Shown one piece after another: positions 25,408 to 34,674 of a stretch of DNA of 64,000 nt (its first letter is position 1; the number at the start of each line of letters is the position of its first letter). Source of the stretch: Rhodococcoides kyotonense. GTDB taxonomy: Bacteria > Actinomycetota > Actinomycetes > Mycobacteriales > Mycobacteriaceae. The translations under genes were made by a program, and so were the position numbers. Location: contig NZ_LVHI01000012.1 in NCBI RefSeq assembly GCF_001645385.1, forward strand, positions 607,541 through 671,540, given 5' to 3'. The notes beneath the pieces are model-generated. The model had not been told where the DNA came from, searched no databases, and was given only the letters and a program-made list of their open reading frames with translations.

Positions 25408-25842
25408 ATGAGTCAGCTCCACCATGCACCTTTCTCGGACCTCAGCGGGCACATCGTCTACTCCCTCTGCAAGCTGCGAGTCGACGTGTTCGTCGTGGAA
25501 CAGAACTGCGCGTACCCCGAACTCGATGGCGCCGACGAACACCCGGACACCGTGCACTTCTGGCACGAGGACGACGGACGTGTGCTGTCGACACTGCGGT
25601 TGCTCCGCCGCGACGGAGAAACTCGGATCGGCCGCGTGTGCACCGCCGTCGACGCGCGTGGACGTGGACTGAGCGCCCAGTTGATGCGCGCCGCGATCGA
25701 ACACGCGGACGGCCAGGACATCGTCATCGGCGCGCAGGTGCAGCTCGAAACGTGGTACGGCGGTTTCGGATTCGTGCGGTCCGGCCCGGATTACGACGAG
25801 GACGGCATCATGCACCTCCCGATGCTCAGGACAGCACGCTGA
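25408..25842 (+). CDS. GNAT N-acetyltransferase, ElaA-like
   Basis: A 144-residue GNAT protein. ElaA-type features are the opening LCKLRVDVFVVEQNCAYPELDG (about residues 20-41) and the acetyl-CoA loop RIGRVCTAVDARGRGLSAQLM (about 72-92, with the R-G-x-G-L core). ElaA-family substrates are poorly known. It starts 27 bases after the TetR gene on the same strand, so it may ride on the alk transcript. Its 3' end overlaps the convergent E1 dehydrogenase gene by 17 bases. Confidence 0.86.
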   Translation: MSQLHHAPFSDLSGHIVYSLCKLRVDVFVVEQNCAYPELDGADEHPDTVHFWHEDDGRVLSTLRLLRRDGETRIGRVCTAVDARGRGLSAQLMRAAIEHADGQDIVIGAQVQLETWYGGFGFVRSGPDYDEDGIMHLPMLRTAR

Positions 25843-27937
25843 CGGCGGCGTCGACGATCCGATCCTCGGACACCAGGACGTGCAGCGCCGCGTCGCCGAG
25901 CGGGATGAAACTGTCCTCACTGGCGATGCGGGCCAACTTCCCCGTGTAGCCCGCGTCGACGAGCGCGGCGATCACGCCCTCGCCGACTCCACCGGATCGC
26001 CTGGTCTCGTCGACGACCAGCACGCACGATGTCGCCGACGCCTGTGCGACGACGTCGTCCACCGGAAGCGGTGCGAGCCAGCGCATGTCGACGACGCGAG
26101 CATGAACGCCCCGCTGCGAAAGTCGCTGCGCCGCGCGAAGACTCATGGGAACTCCGTTGCCGAACGTGATGATCGTGAGGTCCGCACCCTCGCCGTACAC
26201 CCGGGCACGTCCGATCGTCGCTGCCTCGACGCGTCCACCGGACAGCCAGCCGTCGTCGCCGTCGTCGTAGAGGTCCCGTGTGTGGTACAGCGCGATGGGT
26301 TCGAGAAACACACAGACCGCCCCCTGCTCGACGGCAGCCGACGCACACGCGTCGAGCATGGCTGCGGCGTCGCCCCCCCGCGCGGGTGACGCCACGACGA
26401 TGCCGGGTATATCCCGCAGTGCCGCAACGGCATTGTCGTTGTGGAAGTGACCGCCGAAACCCTTCTGGTACCCGTATCCGGCGATACGAACGATCATGGG
26501 GTTTCGATACTGGCCGTTCGAGAAGAACTGCAGCGTCGCCGCCTCACCGCGGATCTGGTCGGCAGCATTGTGCAGGTACGCGAGGTACTGGATCTCCGCG
26601 ATCGGCAGGAGCCCGGACACCCCCGCGCCCGCGGCCAGTCCGAGGATCGATTGCTCGTCGAGCACGGTGTCGAACACCCGGGCCGAACCCGCCGCGGACA
26701 ACAGCCCACGCGTGACCCCGTACACGCCGCCTTTGCGTGCGACGTCCTCGCCGAACAGTACTGCCTGCGGGTACCGGTCGAGAATGCATCGTAGAGCAGC
26801 GTTGATCGCCTGCGCGAGAGTCGATTCGGCGGGAAGGTCGATCGAGTCGGACGGTGCGACAGCCTTGTACGCGAGCGGCGTCATGACGGCCTCGGCCGTC
26901 GCGAGCTGGGACGCGTCGGCGACGTCACGGGCCGTGTCCATCACCTCCGCACGCTTCTCCTCGTACAGTGCGACGGCGTCGGACGCGGTCAGCACGCCGC
27001 TGTCGATCAGCGTCCTCGCCGTCTGCAACACAGGGTCTCGCGCGTAGTCCGCGGTGATGTCCCGTCGACTGCGGTACGACGACTCGACGTCGGACCCGGC
27101 ATGCCCCATCAGCCTGACCGTGTCGATGTGCAGGAACACCGGACGGCGCCTGCGTCGAACACGATCGACGGCGGCGATCGATTTCTCGTAGGTGTCGACG
27201 AGGTCACTGCCGTCGGCGTGGACGTAGTCGAGTCCAGGCCGGGACGAGAAGTTCGACGCGATCCACCCAGCCGGGGTCGGCACGCTGATGCCGAGTCCGT
27301 TGTCCTCGCAGACGAAGAGGATGGGCAACGGCACTCCCTGATACGCCGAGTGCACGGCGGTGTTGAAAGCACCCAGTGCTGTCGAATGGTTGGCCGACGC
27401 GTCCCCGAAACTGCACACGGTCACCGCGTCGCCAGGCCACGGACACGGGACACCCAGTTTGCGGGCACGCACCGTCGAGAACGCGACTCCGACGGCACGC
27501 GGCAGGTGCGACGCGATGGTCGACGTCTGCGGAATCACCGCGAGGTCGGCGCGGCCGAACACCTTGTGTCTGCCACCGGAGATCGGTTCGTCGACCGCCG
27601 CGACCAGCCCGAGCAACACGTCTCGGATCGGATCGCTGCCTCCACCCTGTCGTGCCCGTTCGAGGAAGAATGCGCCCGAACGGTAGTGCAGCAGTGCAGG
27701 ATCAGTGACCCTGAGCGCGCCCGCGACGGCAGCGTTGCCCTCGTGCCCGGACGAGCCGATCGTGTAGTACCCCGTACCCTCGGAGCGGAGCCACCGGGCC
27801 GCGAGGTCGAGATGGCGACTGCCGAGTTGCGCGTCGAACAGCTCGAGAGCTCGTTCCGGCGTCAGCGAACCCAACGACCGTCTGCTGGAACGCGCCCCGA
27901 CGTGCTCCAGGAAGTACTCGTCGATCGCCTCGGCCAT
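25826..27937 (-). CDS. Thiamine-diphosphate E1 dehydrogenase, fused alpha and beta subunits
   Basis: A 703-residue protein. The alpha-like half (about 1-340) has the thiamine diphosphate site CSFGDASANHSTALGAFNTA..FVCEDNGLG (GDA in place of the usual GDG). The beta-like half (about 375-703) shows VLFGEDVARKGGVYGVTRGL, YGYQKGFGGHFHNDN and the transketolase C-terminal domain (VVDMRWLAPLPVDDVV). Branched-chain 2-oxoacid or acetoin-type E1 enzymes decarboxylate 2-oxo acids and pass the acyl group to a lipoyl E2, but no E2 or E3 gene is nearby. The substrate is therefore open. Single-chain fusions of this kind occur in actinobacteria. Confidence 0.85.
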   Translation of the reverse strand: MAEAIDEYFLEHVGARSSRRSLGSLTPERALELFDAQLGSRHLDLAARWLRSEGTGYYTIGSSGHEGNAAVAGALRVTDPALLHYRSGAFFLERARQGGGSDPIRDVLLGLVAAVDEPISGGRHKVFGRADLAVIPQTSTIASHLPRAVGVAFSTVRARKLGVPCPWPGDAVTVCSFGDASANHSTALGAFNTAVHSAYQGVPLPILFVCEDNGLGISVPTPAGWIASNFSSRPGLDYVHADGSDLVDTYEKSIAAVDRVRRRRRPVFLHIDTVRLMGHAGSDVESSYRSRRDITADYARDPVLQTARTLIDSGVLTASDAVALYEEKRAEVMDTARDVADASQLATAEAVMTPLAYKAVAPSDSIDLPAESTLAQAINAALRCILDRYPQAVLFGEDVARKGGVYGVTRGLLSAAGSARVFDTVLDEQSILGLAAGAGVSGLLPIAEIQYLAYLHNAADQIRGEAATLQFFSNGQYRNPMIVRIAGYGYQKGFGGHFHNDNAVAALRDIPGIVVASPARGGDAAAMLDACASAAVEQGAVCVFLEPIALYHTRDLYDDGDDGWLSGGRVEAATIGRARVYGEGADLTIITFGNGVPMSLRAAQRLSQRGVHARVVDMRWLAPLPVDDVVAQASATSCVLVVDETRRSGGVGEGVIAALVDAGYTGKLARIASEDSFIPLGDAALHVLVSEDRIVDAAVSVLS

Positions 27938-27951
27938 GGTGCATTATGCGC

Positions 27952-29532
27952 TCATGCGGCAGACCGTCGCCAGGAAAGCAGCACGCCTTCTCCGCGGTCA
28001 GGTTTCCACGGCAAGAAGATCGCCACGGCGAGAGCGCACGCCAACGACGCCGACACCGTCACGTACGACGCGAGCTGAAACCCCTCGAGTGACGCCGCTT
28101 TCATCGCGTACACCAGGTCGGCCTTCTGCGTGGCGAAGATCGAACTGGTCGGCGCCTTGACGATCTCGAGGACGCTGACGACAGTTTCACGGGCGAACGC
28201 CTTCTGGTACGGCTCCATGACCGTGTCGGGAATGGCGTCGATCCTCGGCGCGACCCGGTCGGTGTAGATCGAGGCGACGATCGACCCGAGTACGGCGACG
28301 CCGAGTGTGCCCCCGACTTCTCGGGTCGTGTCGTTGACGGCGGACCCGGCGCCTGCTTCGTCGAGCGACACCGACGACATGATCGACTCCGTCGCGGGAC
28401 CCTGCACGATCGCGAGCCCGAGACCCATCAGCACCATGGAGAGCAGTACCGGTCCGACATACGGTGTTTCGACCTTCACCTGACCTGCGATGAACATTCC
28501 TGCGCTCATCACGACCATGCCGAACGCGATGACGGCGGTGGTACCGATGCGTTTCGCGATCAGCGTGGCGACGGGCGCACCGACACCGATCGACGCCGCG
28601 AACGGCAGCGAGTGGACACCGAATTCGAGTGGGGTCATCTCCCGGACACCCTGGAAGTACTGGGTGATCATGAACAGAAAGCCGAACATGCTGAAGTAGG
28701 CGACCGCGATTGCCAACGCGGGCAACGAGAATCGCCGGATGCGGAACAGACTCATGTCGAGAACCGGCGACGGCGCCCGCAGCTCCCACCACACGAACGC
28801 GCCGACGCACAGGACCCCGATCACGTAGGCGGTCACACTCGTCGTGGAGAGCCAGCCCTGGTGCGGGGCCTCGATGATGCCCCACACGAGCGACGTGATG
28901 CCGACCAGCGACAGCGCGATACCCAGCAGGTCGAACTTCCCGACGTGCGACGCCTTCGATTCGGGAACGCAGGCCAACGCGGCCAGCAGTACGACGAGCG
29001 CGACCGGCACATTGATCCAGAACACCGAATGCCACGAGAAGTGTTCGAGCAGAAAACCTCCCGCGGTGGGCCCGATCGCGATGGCGAAACCGGCCATCGC
29101 GGTCCACGCGGCGATGGCGAGAGCCCGCTCGCGGGCGTCGGAGAACATGTTGATAATGAGCGCGAGCGTCGCCGGGAACACCGCCGCCGCACACACTCCC
29201 ATCGCTGCCCTGGCCGCGACGACTTGACCGAGGTCCGCGGCGAGTGCCCCGCCGATGGACATGACGGCGATGCCTGCCAGTCCCACCGTCATGACCCTGC
29301 GCCTGCCGTATCGGTCGCCGAGGTGGCCGAATGCGAGCAGAAGACCCGCGAACGTGAGGGTGTACGCGTCGACGACCCATTGCAGGCCGCCGATGCTCGC
29401 GCGCATCTCGAGACCCATCGACGGGAGCGTGACGTTGACGACGGTGTTGTCGAGCACGACCAACAGCTCGGCCGCGCAGATCACAGCGAGGGCTAGATAG
29501 CGGCGACGGGCGCCGATTATGACGGGGTGCAT
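27952..29532 (-). CDS. MFS transporter, DHA2 (14-TM) drug efflux family
   Basis: A 526-residue protein with about 14 hydrophobic segments. Motifs: VVLDNTVVNVTLPSMGLEM (TM1, residues 25-43), GHLGDRYGRRRVM (motif A, about 69-81), and FAIAIGPTAGGFLLEHFSWHSVFWINVP (about 149-176, the DHA2 signature). It exports drugs or toxic compounds by proton antiport. A TetR gene precedes it by 26 bases on the same strand. Two inverted repeats, at 29531 and 29548, lie at that junction. Confidence 0.9.
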   Translation of the reverse strand: MHPVIIGARRRYLALAVICAAELLVVLDNTVVNVTLPSMGLEMRASIGGLQWVVDAYTLTFAGLLLAFGHLGDRYGRRRVMTVGLAGIAVMSIGGALAADLGQVVAARAAMGVCAAAVFPATLALIINMFSDARERALAIAAWTAMAGFAIAIGPTAGGFLLEHFSWHSVFWINVPVALVVLLAALACVPESKASHVGKFDLLGIALSLVGITSLVWGIIEAPHQGWLSTTSVTAYVIGVLCVGAFVWWELRAPSPVLDMSLFRIRRFSLPALAIAVAYFSMFGFLFMITQYFQGVREMTPLEFGVHSLPFAASIGVGAPVATLIAKRIGTTAVIAFGMVVMSAGMFIAGQVKVETPYVGPVLLSMVLMGLGLAIVQGPATESIMSSVSLDEAGAGSAVNDTTREVGGTLGVAVLGSIVASIYTDRVAPRIDAIPDTVMEPYQKAFARETVVSVLEIVKAPTSSIFATQKADLVYAMKAASLEGFQLASYVTVSASLACALAVAIFLPWKPDRGEGVLLSWRRSAA

Positions 29533-29545
29533 AACGCGAAGTTAT
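29531..29545. promoter_or_regulatory. Inverted repeat at the MFS start
   Basis: ATAAC-GCGAA-GTTAT has perfect 5-base arms and overlaps the ATG of the MFS gene. It lies next to the TetR-type site at 29548-29562 and may be a second contact for the same regulator or an RNA hairpin. Confidence 0.35.
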
Positions 29546-29547
29546 CT

Positions 29548-29562
29548 GTAACCGAGGGTTAT
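29548..29562. promoter_or_regulatory. Operator-like repeat, MFS side
   Basis: GTAACC-GAG-GGTTAT overlaps the stop codon of the TetR gene and precedes the MFS gene. It shares the pattern GTWACC-N3-GGTWAY with the site at 30160-30174 on the other side of the TetR gene. Confidence 0.55.
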
Positions 29563-30143
29563 AGCAATGGCTGGTCGGGCAGGGAGTACTCCACCCATCG
29601 AACTATCTCGGTCTCGACACGGTCGAGTGCGCGCGTGCTGCGCTGGGCTTTCGCGACGAGAAGCGCCCCCTCGACGGCGGCGATCGACATCGTCGCCATG
29701 CCGCGGGCACGCTCTCGTTCGACTCCTCGCTGCCACAGAGCCGCCGCGATCGTGTCCTCCCAGAACTCGAAACTCTCGCCCGCCGCCGCGACGGCCGCCG
29801 GAGCATTGACCCCGTCGAGCGCCGCAGGGGCGACCGGACAGCCGGCGACGAAGTCGGTTGCCGTGAGCTCGTCGCGGAAGCCGGAGATCAACGCCCGCAG
29901 CGTCGCGACAGGTCCGTGCTCGGCGAGCCCGGCTGAGATCATCGACCCCATCAGCACGCCCGCGGTGCGCGTCGCCTCCTCCACCAACTGCGGCTTGCCA
30001 CCGGGGAAATGGTGATAGATGGATCCCCGCGGCGCGCCTGCATGTTCGACGACGTCCAGCAACGACGTCGCTTCGATCCCGCGCTCTCGGAACAACTGGG
30101 CCGCGCTGCGCAGCATGTCGTCTCGCGTCGACCTCTTGGCCAC
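29559..30143 (-). CDS. TetR-family regulator, LmrA/YxaF type
   Basis: A 194-residue TetR protein from GTG 30143 (GGAG upstream; an in-frame ATG at 30155 is the alternative). The HTH reads LRSAAQLFRERGIEATSLLDVVEHAGAPRGSIYHHFPGGK. The C-terminal half (GCPVAPAALDG..FEFWEDTIAAAL) matches the LmrA/YxaF class, which regulate multidrug pumps. It is upstream of the DHA2 pump on the same strand and divergent from an old yellow enzyme. Operator-like repeats of the same pattern lie on both sides, so it should control both the pump and the flavoenzyme. Confidence 0.9.
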   Translation of the reverse strand: MAKRSTRDDMLRSAAQLFRERGIEATSLLDVVEHAGAPRGSIYHHFPGGKPQLVEEATRTAGVLMGSMISAGLAEHGPVATLRALISGFRDELTATDFVAGCPVAPAALDGVNAPAAVAAAGESFEFWEDTIAAALWQRGVERERARGMATMSIAAVEGALLVAKAQRSTRALDRVETEIVRWVEYSLPDQPLL

Positions 30144-30159
30144 ACACCCTCCCATTGAC

Positions 30160-30174
30160 GTAACCGCCGGTAAC
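30160..30174. promoter_or_regulatory. Operator-like repeat, divergent TetR/OYE side
   Basis: GTAACCGCCGGTAAC, symmetric at six of seven pairs, lies between the divergent TetR and old yellow enzyme genes. It matches the pattern of the site at 29548-29562. Confidence 0.6.
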
Positions 30175-30237
30175 GTTTAATGTCGGCGGCAAGCTATGTC
30201 GTCCAGCATAGAAGATGCGAGACCCCGGGAGAGAGTC

Positions 30238-31506
30238 ATGACGATCGACGACCCACATCGGCTCGGCTCACCGCTCACGCTCGCATGCGGTCAGGTACTG
30301 CCGAATCGCCTGATGAAGGCTGCGTTGAGCGAAGGCCTTGGGACGCCGAGTCACGCGCCGGACGACCGGCTGACACGCCTCTACACCCGCTGGGGAACGG
30401 GCGGGTTCGGTCTGGTGATCACCGGCAACGTCATGGTCGACCGCACCCACCTCGGCGAACCGGGCAACGTCGTCATCGAGGACGATCGGGACCTGGACGG
30501 GCTCACCACGTGGGCCAAGGCCACGAAGGACGGCGGCTCGCCCATCTGGATGCAACTCAACCACCCGGGGCGTCAAGCGAATCCGCTGGCCACGAAGGCG
30601 AAACCGGTCGCGCCGTCGGCGGTGGCGTCGGGAGTTCCCGGACTGCCTGCTCCTCGGGCGCTGACCGAGTCCGAGATTCTGGACATCGTCGACAGATTCG
30701 CGACTGCGGCATCGGTCGCCGAAGCCGCCGGTTTCGACGGCGTCCAGATTCACGGTGCGCACGGCTATCTCGTCTCGCAGTTCCTTTCTCCACTGTCCAA
30801 TCGCCGGGAGGACCGCTGGGGCGGAAACCTGGACGGCAGAATGCGTTTCGTGCTCGAGGTCGTACGTGCCATCCGCGCCGCGGTGTCGCCCGGTTTCGCC
30901 GTCGGCATCAAGCTGAATTCGGCGGATTTCCAACGCGGCGGGTTCACCGAGGAGGAGTCGCGAGAGACCGTCGAACATCTGGCCGGTGAACGTATCGACC
31001 TCATCGAGATCAGCGGTGGCAGTTACGAATCACCCGCCATGATGGGCCGTGCGACGGTCGCCGCGAGCACCGCGGCGCGCGAGGCCTACTTCCTGGAATA
31101 CGCGCGGGAGGTCAGGCAGGCGGCCGGCGACGTCCCGCTCGCCGTGACCGGCGGATTCCGCACCAGGAAGGCGATGAACCACGCTGTCGCAGAGGGCGAT
31201 TGCGATGTGATCGGACTCGGTCGGCCCACCACCGTCGTCCCCGATGCCGGCCGGCAACTCGTGGACGAGCGCGTCGAGCGTCTCGACGCGCCGCGCATCA
31301 GCCTCGGGCTCCCTCGCGCGCTGGCGAAGGTCCGCGCGCTGAAAGCGCTCGACGGCGCACTCGATCTGCAATGGCACACCGACCAGCTCCACATTCTCGG
31401 GCGCGGCGACGACCCGGATCCGACGCGCCCGGCCTGGCGCACCGCCGCCACGATGATCGAACGCAACGGAGTCGACGCGTTCCGCAGCAGGCGCAGCGCC
31501 ACATAG
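30238..31506 (+). CDS. Old yellow enzyme family NADH:flavin oxidoreductase
   Basis: A 422-residue FMN-dependent TIM barrel; GGGAGAGAG precedes the ATG. Motifs are MQLNHPGRQ (about residues 101-109), HGAHGYLVSQFLSPLSNRREDRWGG (about 172-196, binding FMN and substrate) and the phosphate site GGFRTRKAM..DVIGLGRP (about 304-330). Such enzymes reduce activated double bonds of enones, nitro compounds or dienoyl substrates. It is divergent from a TetR regulator that also heads a drug pump operon, suggesting joint detoxification of an electrophile. Confidence 0.9.
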   Translation: MTIDDPHRLGSPLTLACGQVLPNRLMKAALSEGLGTPSHAPDDRLTRLYTRWGTGGFGLVITGNVMVDRTHLGEPGNVVIEDDRDLDGLTTWAKATKDGGSPIWMQLNHPGRQANPLATKAKPVAPSAVASGVPGLPAPRALTESEILDIVDRFATAASVAEAAGFDGVQIHGAHGYLVSQFLSPLSNRREDRWGGNLDGRMRFVLEVVRAIRAAVSPGFAVGIKLNSADFQRGGFTEEESRETVEHLAGERIDLIEISGGSYESPAMMGRATVAASTAAREAYFLEYAREVRQAAGDVPLAVTGGFRTRKAMNHAVAEGDCDVIGLGRPTTVVPDAGRQLVDERVERLDAPRISLGLPRALAKVRALKALDGALDLQWHTDQLHILGRGDDPDPTRPAWRTAATMIERNGVDAFRSRRSAT

Positions 31507-31545
31507 GCCGTGCATTTTTCGCCGAGCCGGGGGACGATCGACCGC

Positions 31546-32438
31546 ATGACCAACCGATACGAGGCATGGCCGTCGCTCCCCGTCGATTCCTGGATCGACA
31601 CTCGGGACACCGTTCACCTGTGGACGCAGATCGTCGGAAAGACCCGCATGGCGCTCGGGCCTGCGGTGAACCATTGGTGGGGTGTGACGCTGTACGTGGA
31701 CGGCTCGGGACTGACGACGTCGCTCATGCCCGCGGGAGATCGCGGGCTCGAGATCAAGTTCGACTTCCTGAACCACGAACTCCTGTTCCAGCTGACGGAC
31801 GGTACGAGCCGCCGGATGGCGCTCGCTCCGCGGACCGTCGCCGATTTCCACGACGAGTACACCCGCCACCTTCGCGAGCTCGGTCTCGATGTTCGAATTG
31901 TCGGAACGCCCGTCGAACTACCCCATGCCGTTCCGTTCGCCGAGGACACCACCCACTGCTCGTACGACGCGGAGGCGATGTCGACGTTCTGGCACTCGCT
32001 GGTCAGCGCAGACCGAGTCTTCTCCCGGTTCCGGGGTGAGTTCCGCGGCAAATCGAGTCCGTCGCACTTCTTCTGGGGCGCTTTCGATCTCGCGGTCACC
32101 CGCTTCTCCGGCCGTCCCGCACCCACACACCCGGGCGGAATCCCCAACTGCCCCGACTGGGTGATGCACGAGGCATACAGCGCCGAGGTGTCGAGCTCGG
32201 GATACTGGCCGGGCGGCGACGAGGAGGGTGTCTTCTACTCGTACGCGTCCCCCACCCGGAGGGGTACGACACGCACCCGGCCGTCGAGGCACCGGCCCGG
32301 TGGGACTCCGCACTCGGCGAGTGGGTACTGCCGTATCACCTCGTCCGGCAGGCACCCGATCCCGACGCCATGCTTCGGGCTTTTCTCGAGCAGACCTACC
32401 GCGCCGCGGTGGAGACGGCCGGGTGGCCCTCTTCGTGA
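31546..32438 (+). pseudogene. DUF5996 family gene with a frameshift
   Basis: Residues 1-235 (from MTNRYEAWPSLP to EEGVFYSYA) match DUF5996 throughout, with HLWTQIVGKTRMALGPAVNHWW, EDTTHCSYD and SHFFWGAFDLAVTRFSGR. At the CCCCC run at 32249-32253 the frame changes. The expected C-terminal part continues in another frame as PEGYDTHPAVEAP..GEWVLPYHLVRQAPDP..FLEQTYRAAVETAGW and stops at 32438. Adding one C to the run would restore a normal gene of about 297 residues. Without it the reading frame runs on as far as 33735, antisense to the cholesterol oxidase gene. Either a recent mutation or a homopolymer sequencing error. Function unknown. Confidence 0.85.
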
Positions 32439-32445
32439 TTCGGGG

Positions 32446-34062
32446 TCAGATGGTGGTGCCCACATCCTCGGCAACCAGTCGGTCCAACGCGCGCTCGGCT
32501 ACCGCCGCGATCGTCATCGACGGGTTGCAGGCCGCGGAGTTTCCCGGCATCAGCGCCCCGTCGAGGACGTACAGCCCACGCTGACCGAGTACTCGACCTT
32601 CGAGATCGCACACCGAACCCATGTTCGCGCCGCCGAGCGGGTGCCATGTCGACGGCACGAGGGAGTTGGTGTCGACGAGTGTGCCCGTCGGTCCGGCGAT
32701 CCGTGCGGTCGCCGGGCCGATGCACGACTTCTGAAGTACGTGGTCGCCCTCGCGCGGCCACTGCAGCACGGCGTCGTCGATGCGGGAGTCGTAGACGAAT
32801 CGCCCTCTGCCGGAACTGACTCCGTAGCCGACCATCGTCGTACTGCGGGTGTCGATCGTGTTGGCACCCACCGTCACCGGCGGGAACGATGCCTGGATGA
32901 CGGTGTAGGCAGAGTGCGGGTCGTCCCAGTTCAAGCTGCCGTAGACGACAGGCCCGCCCTGACCCGGGCCGAACCCGTCGACGATGTCGGCCCACACGTA
33001 GATGCGGTCGGCGTTGGTGCCCCACCCCGCGCCGAGTTCGTCCGGCAGGTCGGGAATCCGTCCGGCAGCGGACGCGCGCATCAACAGCCTGGTGGTGTTC
33101 GCGCTTCCGGCGGCCATGACGAGGGCGCCGGTGGTCAGGATCTTGTTCTCCACCACCCGTCCCGTCTCGTCGGTGCGGTCGACGTACACGGTCCACCGTC
33201 CGTCGGGTGCTCGTTCGACGTCGCGAACTTCGTGCAGCGTCTCGACGGTCACGAGCCCCGTCGCTTCCGCGGCCGCGATGTACGTGACGTCGACGGAGTG
33301 TTTTCCGCCGTTGTTGACGCCGAGTGCGCCGTCGCCGTTGGTGTACGACGGGGCCATCTCACCCCGCAGCTCGGCCAGCGCGTAGTTCCAGTCGATCGGC
33401 ATCGGGATCTTCGACACCGGAAATCCTTCGCGAGCCGCGTTGCGCGCGAAGATGCGTGTGAGCTCGTAGTTGGGGCTGTCGATCAATTCGTCCGGCGCCG
33501 TGGCGAGTTGGAGCATGCGCGCCACCCGCGGGTAGTGGACGCGGTTCATCAGCGCCCAGTCGAGTTCCTCCGGGAAGTTGGCGTCGAACACGTGTTGCGC
33601 CGGTTGCAGCGTCATGCCCTGGTACACAAGCGATCCGCCGCCGAGACCCGCCGCGCACACGGCAGTCATGTTGTCGCCGACGACCGTTTCGAGCAGTCCG
33701 ACGTACGGCTCGAAGGCTACCGGAGTACCGAATAGTTGCGGATTCGATCGGTGCCACAGTATCCGCTTGTCCGGATTGGTGGCGTGCGGGAAAGTGTCGG
33801 CGTTCGGCCCTGTCGGCCAACGTCTTCCGCGCTCCAGCATCGTCACCGGAACGCCCGCCTCGGCCAGCCGCAGGGCCGTCACTCCCCCACCGAAACCGGA
33901 GCCCACCACCACGACTCGATGCTCTTCGCGCGTCAACGGGATGCGTTGCACCCTCGGCCCTGCATGAGCCAGCGGCCGGGAGACGGCAACCGCGCCCACC
34001 GCGGCCGCGGCACCGAGGAGAAAGGAACGCCTGTTCGGACCGGTCAAGATGTACCCCCACAC
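32446..34062 (-). CDS. choD: Cholesterol oxidase, GMC-type flavoenzyme, Tat-exported
   Basis: A 538-residue protein. The N-terminus PNRRSFLLGAAAAVG is a twin-arginine signal. The FAD-binding motif is VVVVGSGFGGGVTALRLAEAG (about residues 49-69), and AAGLGGGSLVYQGM (about 136-149) follows. STWHPLGGANMGS (about 468-480) carries the active-site His, and GNSAACNPSMTIAAVAER (about 507-524) the catalytic Asn of class I cholesterol oxidases. The enzyme oxidises 3-beta-hydroxysterols to 4-en-3-ones outside the cell with peroxide release. The length fits the Streptomyces/Rhodococcus enzymes. The start is GTG 34062; TTG 34047 with a closer ribosome site is possible. Confidence 0.9.
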   Translation of the reverse strand: MWGYILTGPNRRSFLLGAAAAVGAVAVSRPLAHAGPRVQRIPLTREEHRVVVVGSGFGGGVTALRLAEAGVPVTMLERGRRWPTGPNADTFPHATNPDKRILWHRSNPQLFGTPVAFEPYVGLLETVVGDNMTAVCAAGLGGGSLVYQGMTLQPAQHVFDANFPEELDWALMNRVHYPRVARMLQLATAPDELIDSPNYELTRIFARNAAREGFPVSKIPMPIDWNYALAELRGEMAPSYTNGDGALGVNNGGKHSVDVTYIAAAEATGLVTVETLHEVRDVERAPDGRWTVYVDRTDETGRVVENKILTTGALVMAAGSANTTRLLMRASAAGRIPDLPDELGAGWGTNADRIYVWADIVDGFGPGQGGPVVYGSLNWDDPHSAYTVIQASFPPVTVGANTIDTRSTTMVGYGVSSGRGRFVYDSRIDDAVLQWPREGDHVLQKSCIGPATARIAGPTGTLVDTNSLVPSTWHPLGGANMGSVCDLEGRVLGQRGLYVLDGALMPGNSAACNPSMTIAAVAERALDRLVAEDVGTTI

Positions 34063-34113
34063 ATCCGCAGATCGTCATGTGGGGAACAAACTAGACAGGT
34101 AGACGTAAGAGTG

Positions 34114-34674
34114 TCAAGGAAGAGCGCGGAGAGCCGGCTCGAACCATCGACGGAGGAAGGACCGCAGATCGTCGTCGGTGCGCACGGTGTCGCTGTCGAA
34201 CGAGATGACCGACAGCCCCAATCGCACCACGAGTTCCACGACGTCGTCGAGACCTGCCCGGTCGATCAGGCCGCGCGCGATCATCGGCTCGAACAACTCT
34301 CGCGCAACAGGTTTCGCGCGCGCCATCATGCCGGCGTCGAACACGGGGTTGCCGCGCTCGGCCACGAGCAGTGTCGCCAGCACGGGATGCGTACGCACAG
34401 CGGTTCTTCCGGCGACGATCACGTCCGCGACGTAGTCGAATGCGGTATCGACCGTATCGAGGTGCGAGCGAATACCGCCGAGCACCTCGCGCACCACCCC
34501 TGCCATGGCCTGGGACACCACTTCTTCGCGTGATCCGAAGATGGAGTACACGGTCTGCCTGGACACGCCCGCGGCGGACGCGACCGCCGCGACGTTGACG
34601 CCTTCGAACCCGTGCTCCTCGATCAAGCGCAACGTGGCGTTCAGAATTTTCTGACGTGACCGCATGGCCACCAT
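34114..34674 (-). CDS. TetR-family transcriptional regulator
   Basis: A 186-residue TetR protein from ATG 34674, whose first base is the last base of the LysR stop (TAATG). The HTH is LNATLRLIEEHGFEGVNVAAVASAAGVSRQTVYSIFGSREE. It is translationally coupled to the LysR gene upstream and lies 51 bases before the cholesterol oxidase gene on the same strand, so it could regulate either; the target is unknown. Confidence 0.88.
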   Translation of the reverse strand: MVAMRSRQKILNATLRLIEEHGFEGVNVAAVASAAGVSRQTVYSIFGSREEVVSQAMAGVVREVLGGIRSHLDTVDTAFDYVADVIVAGRTAVRTHPVLATLLVAERGNPVFDAGMMARAKPVARELFEPMIARGLIDRAGLDDVVELVVRLGLSVISFDSDTVRTDDDLRSFLRRWFEPALRALP

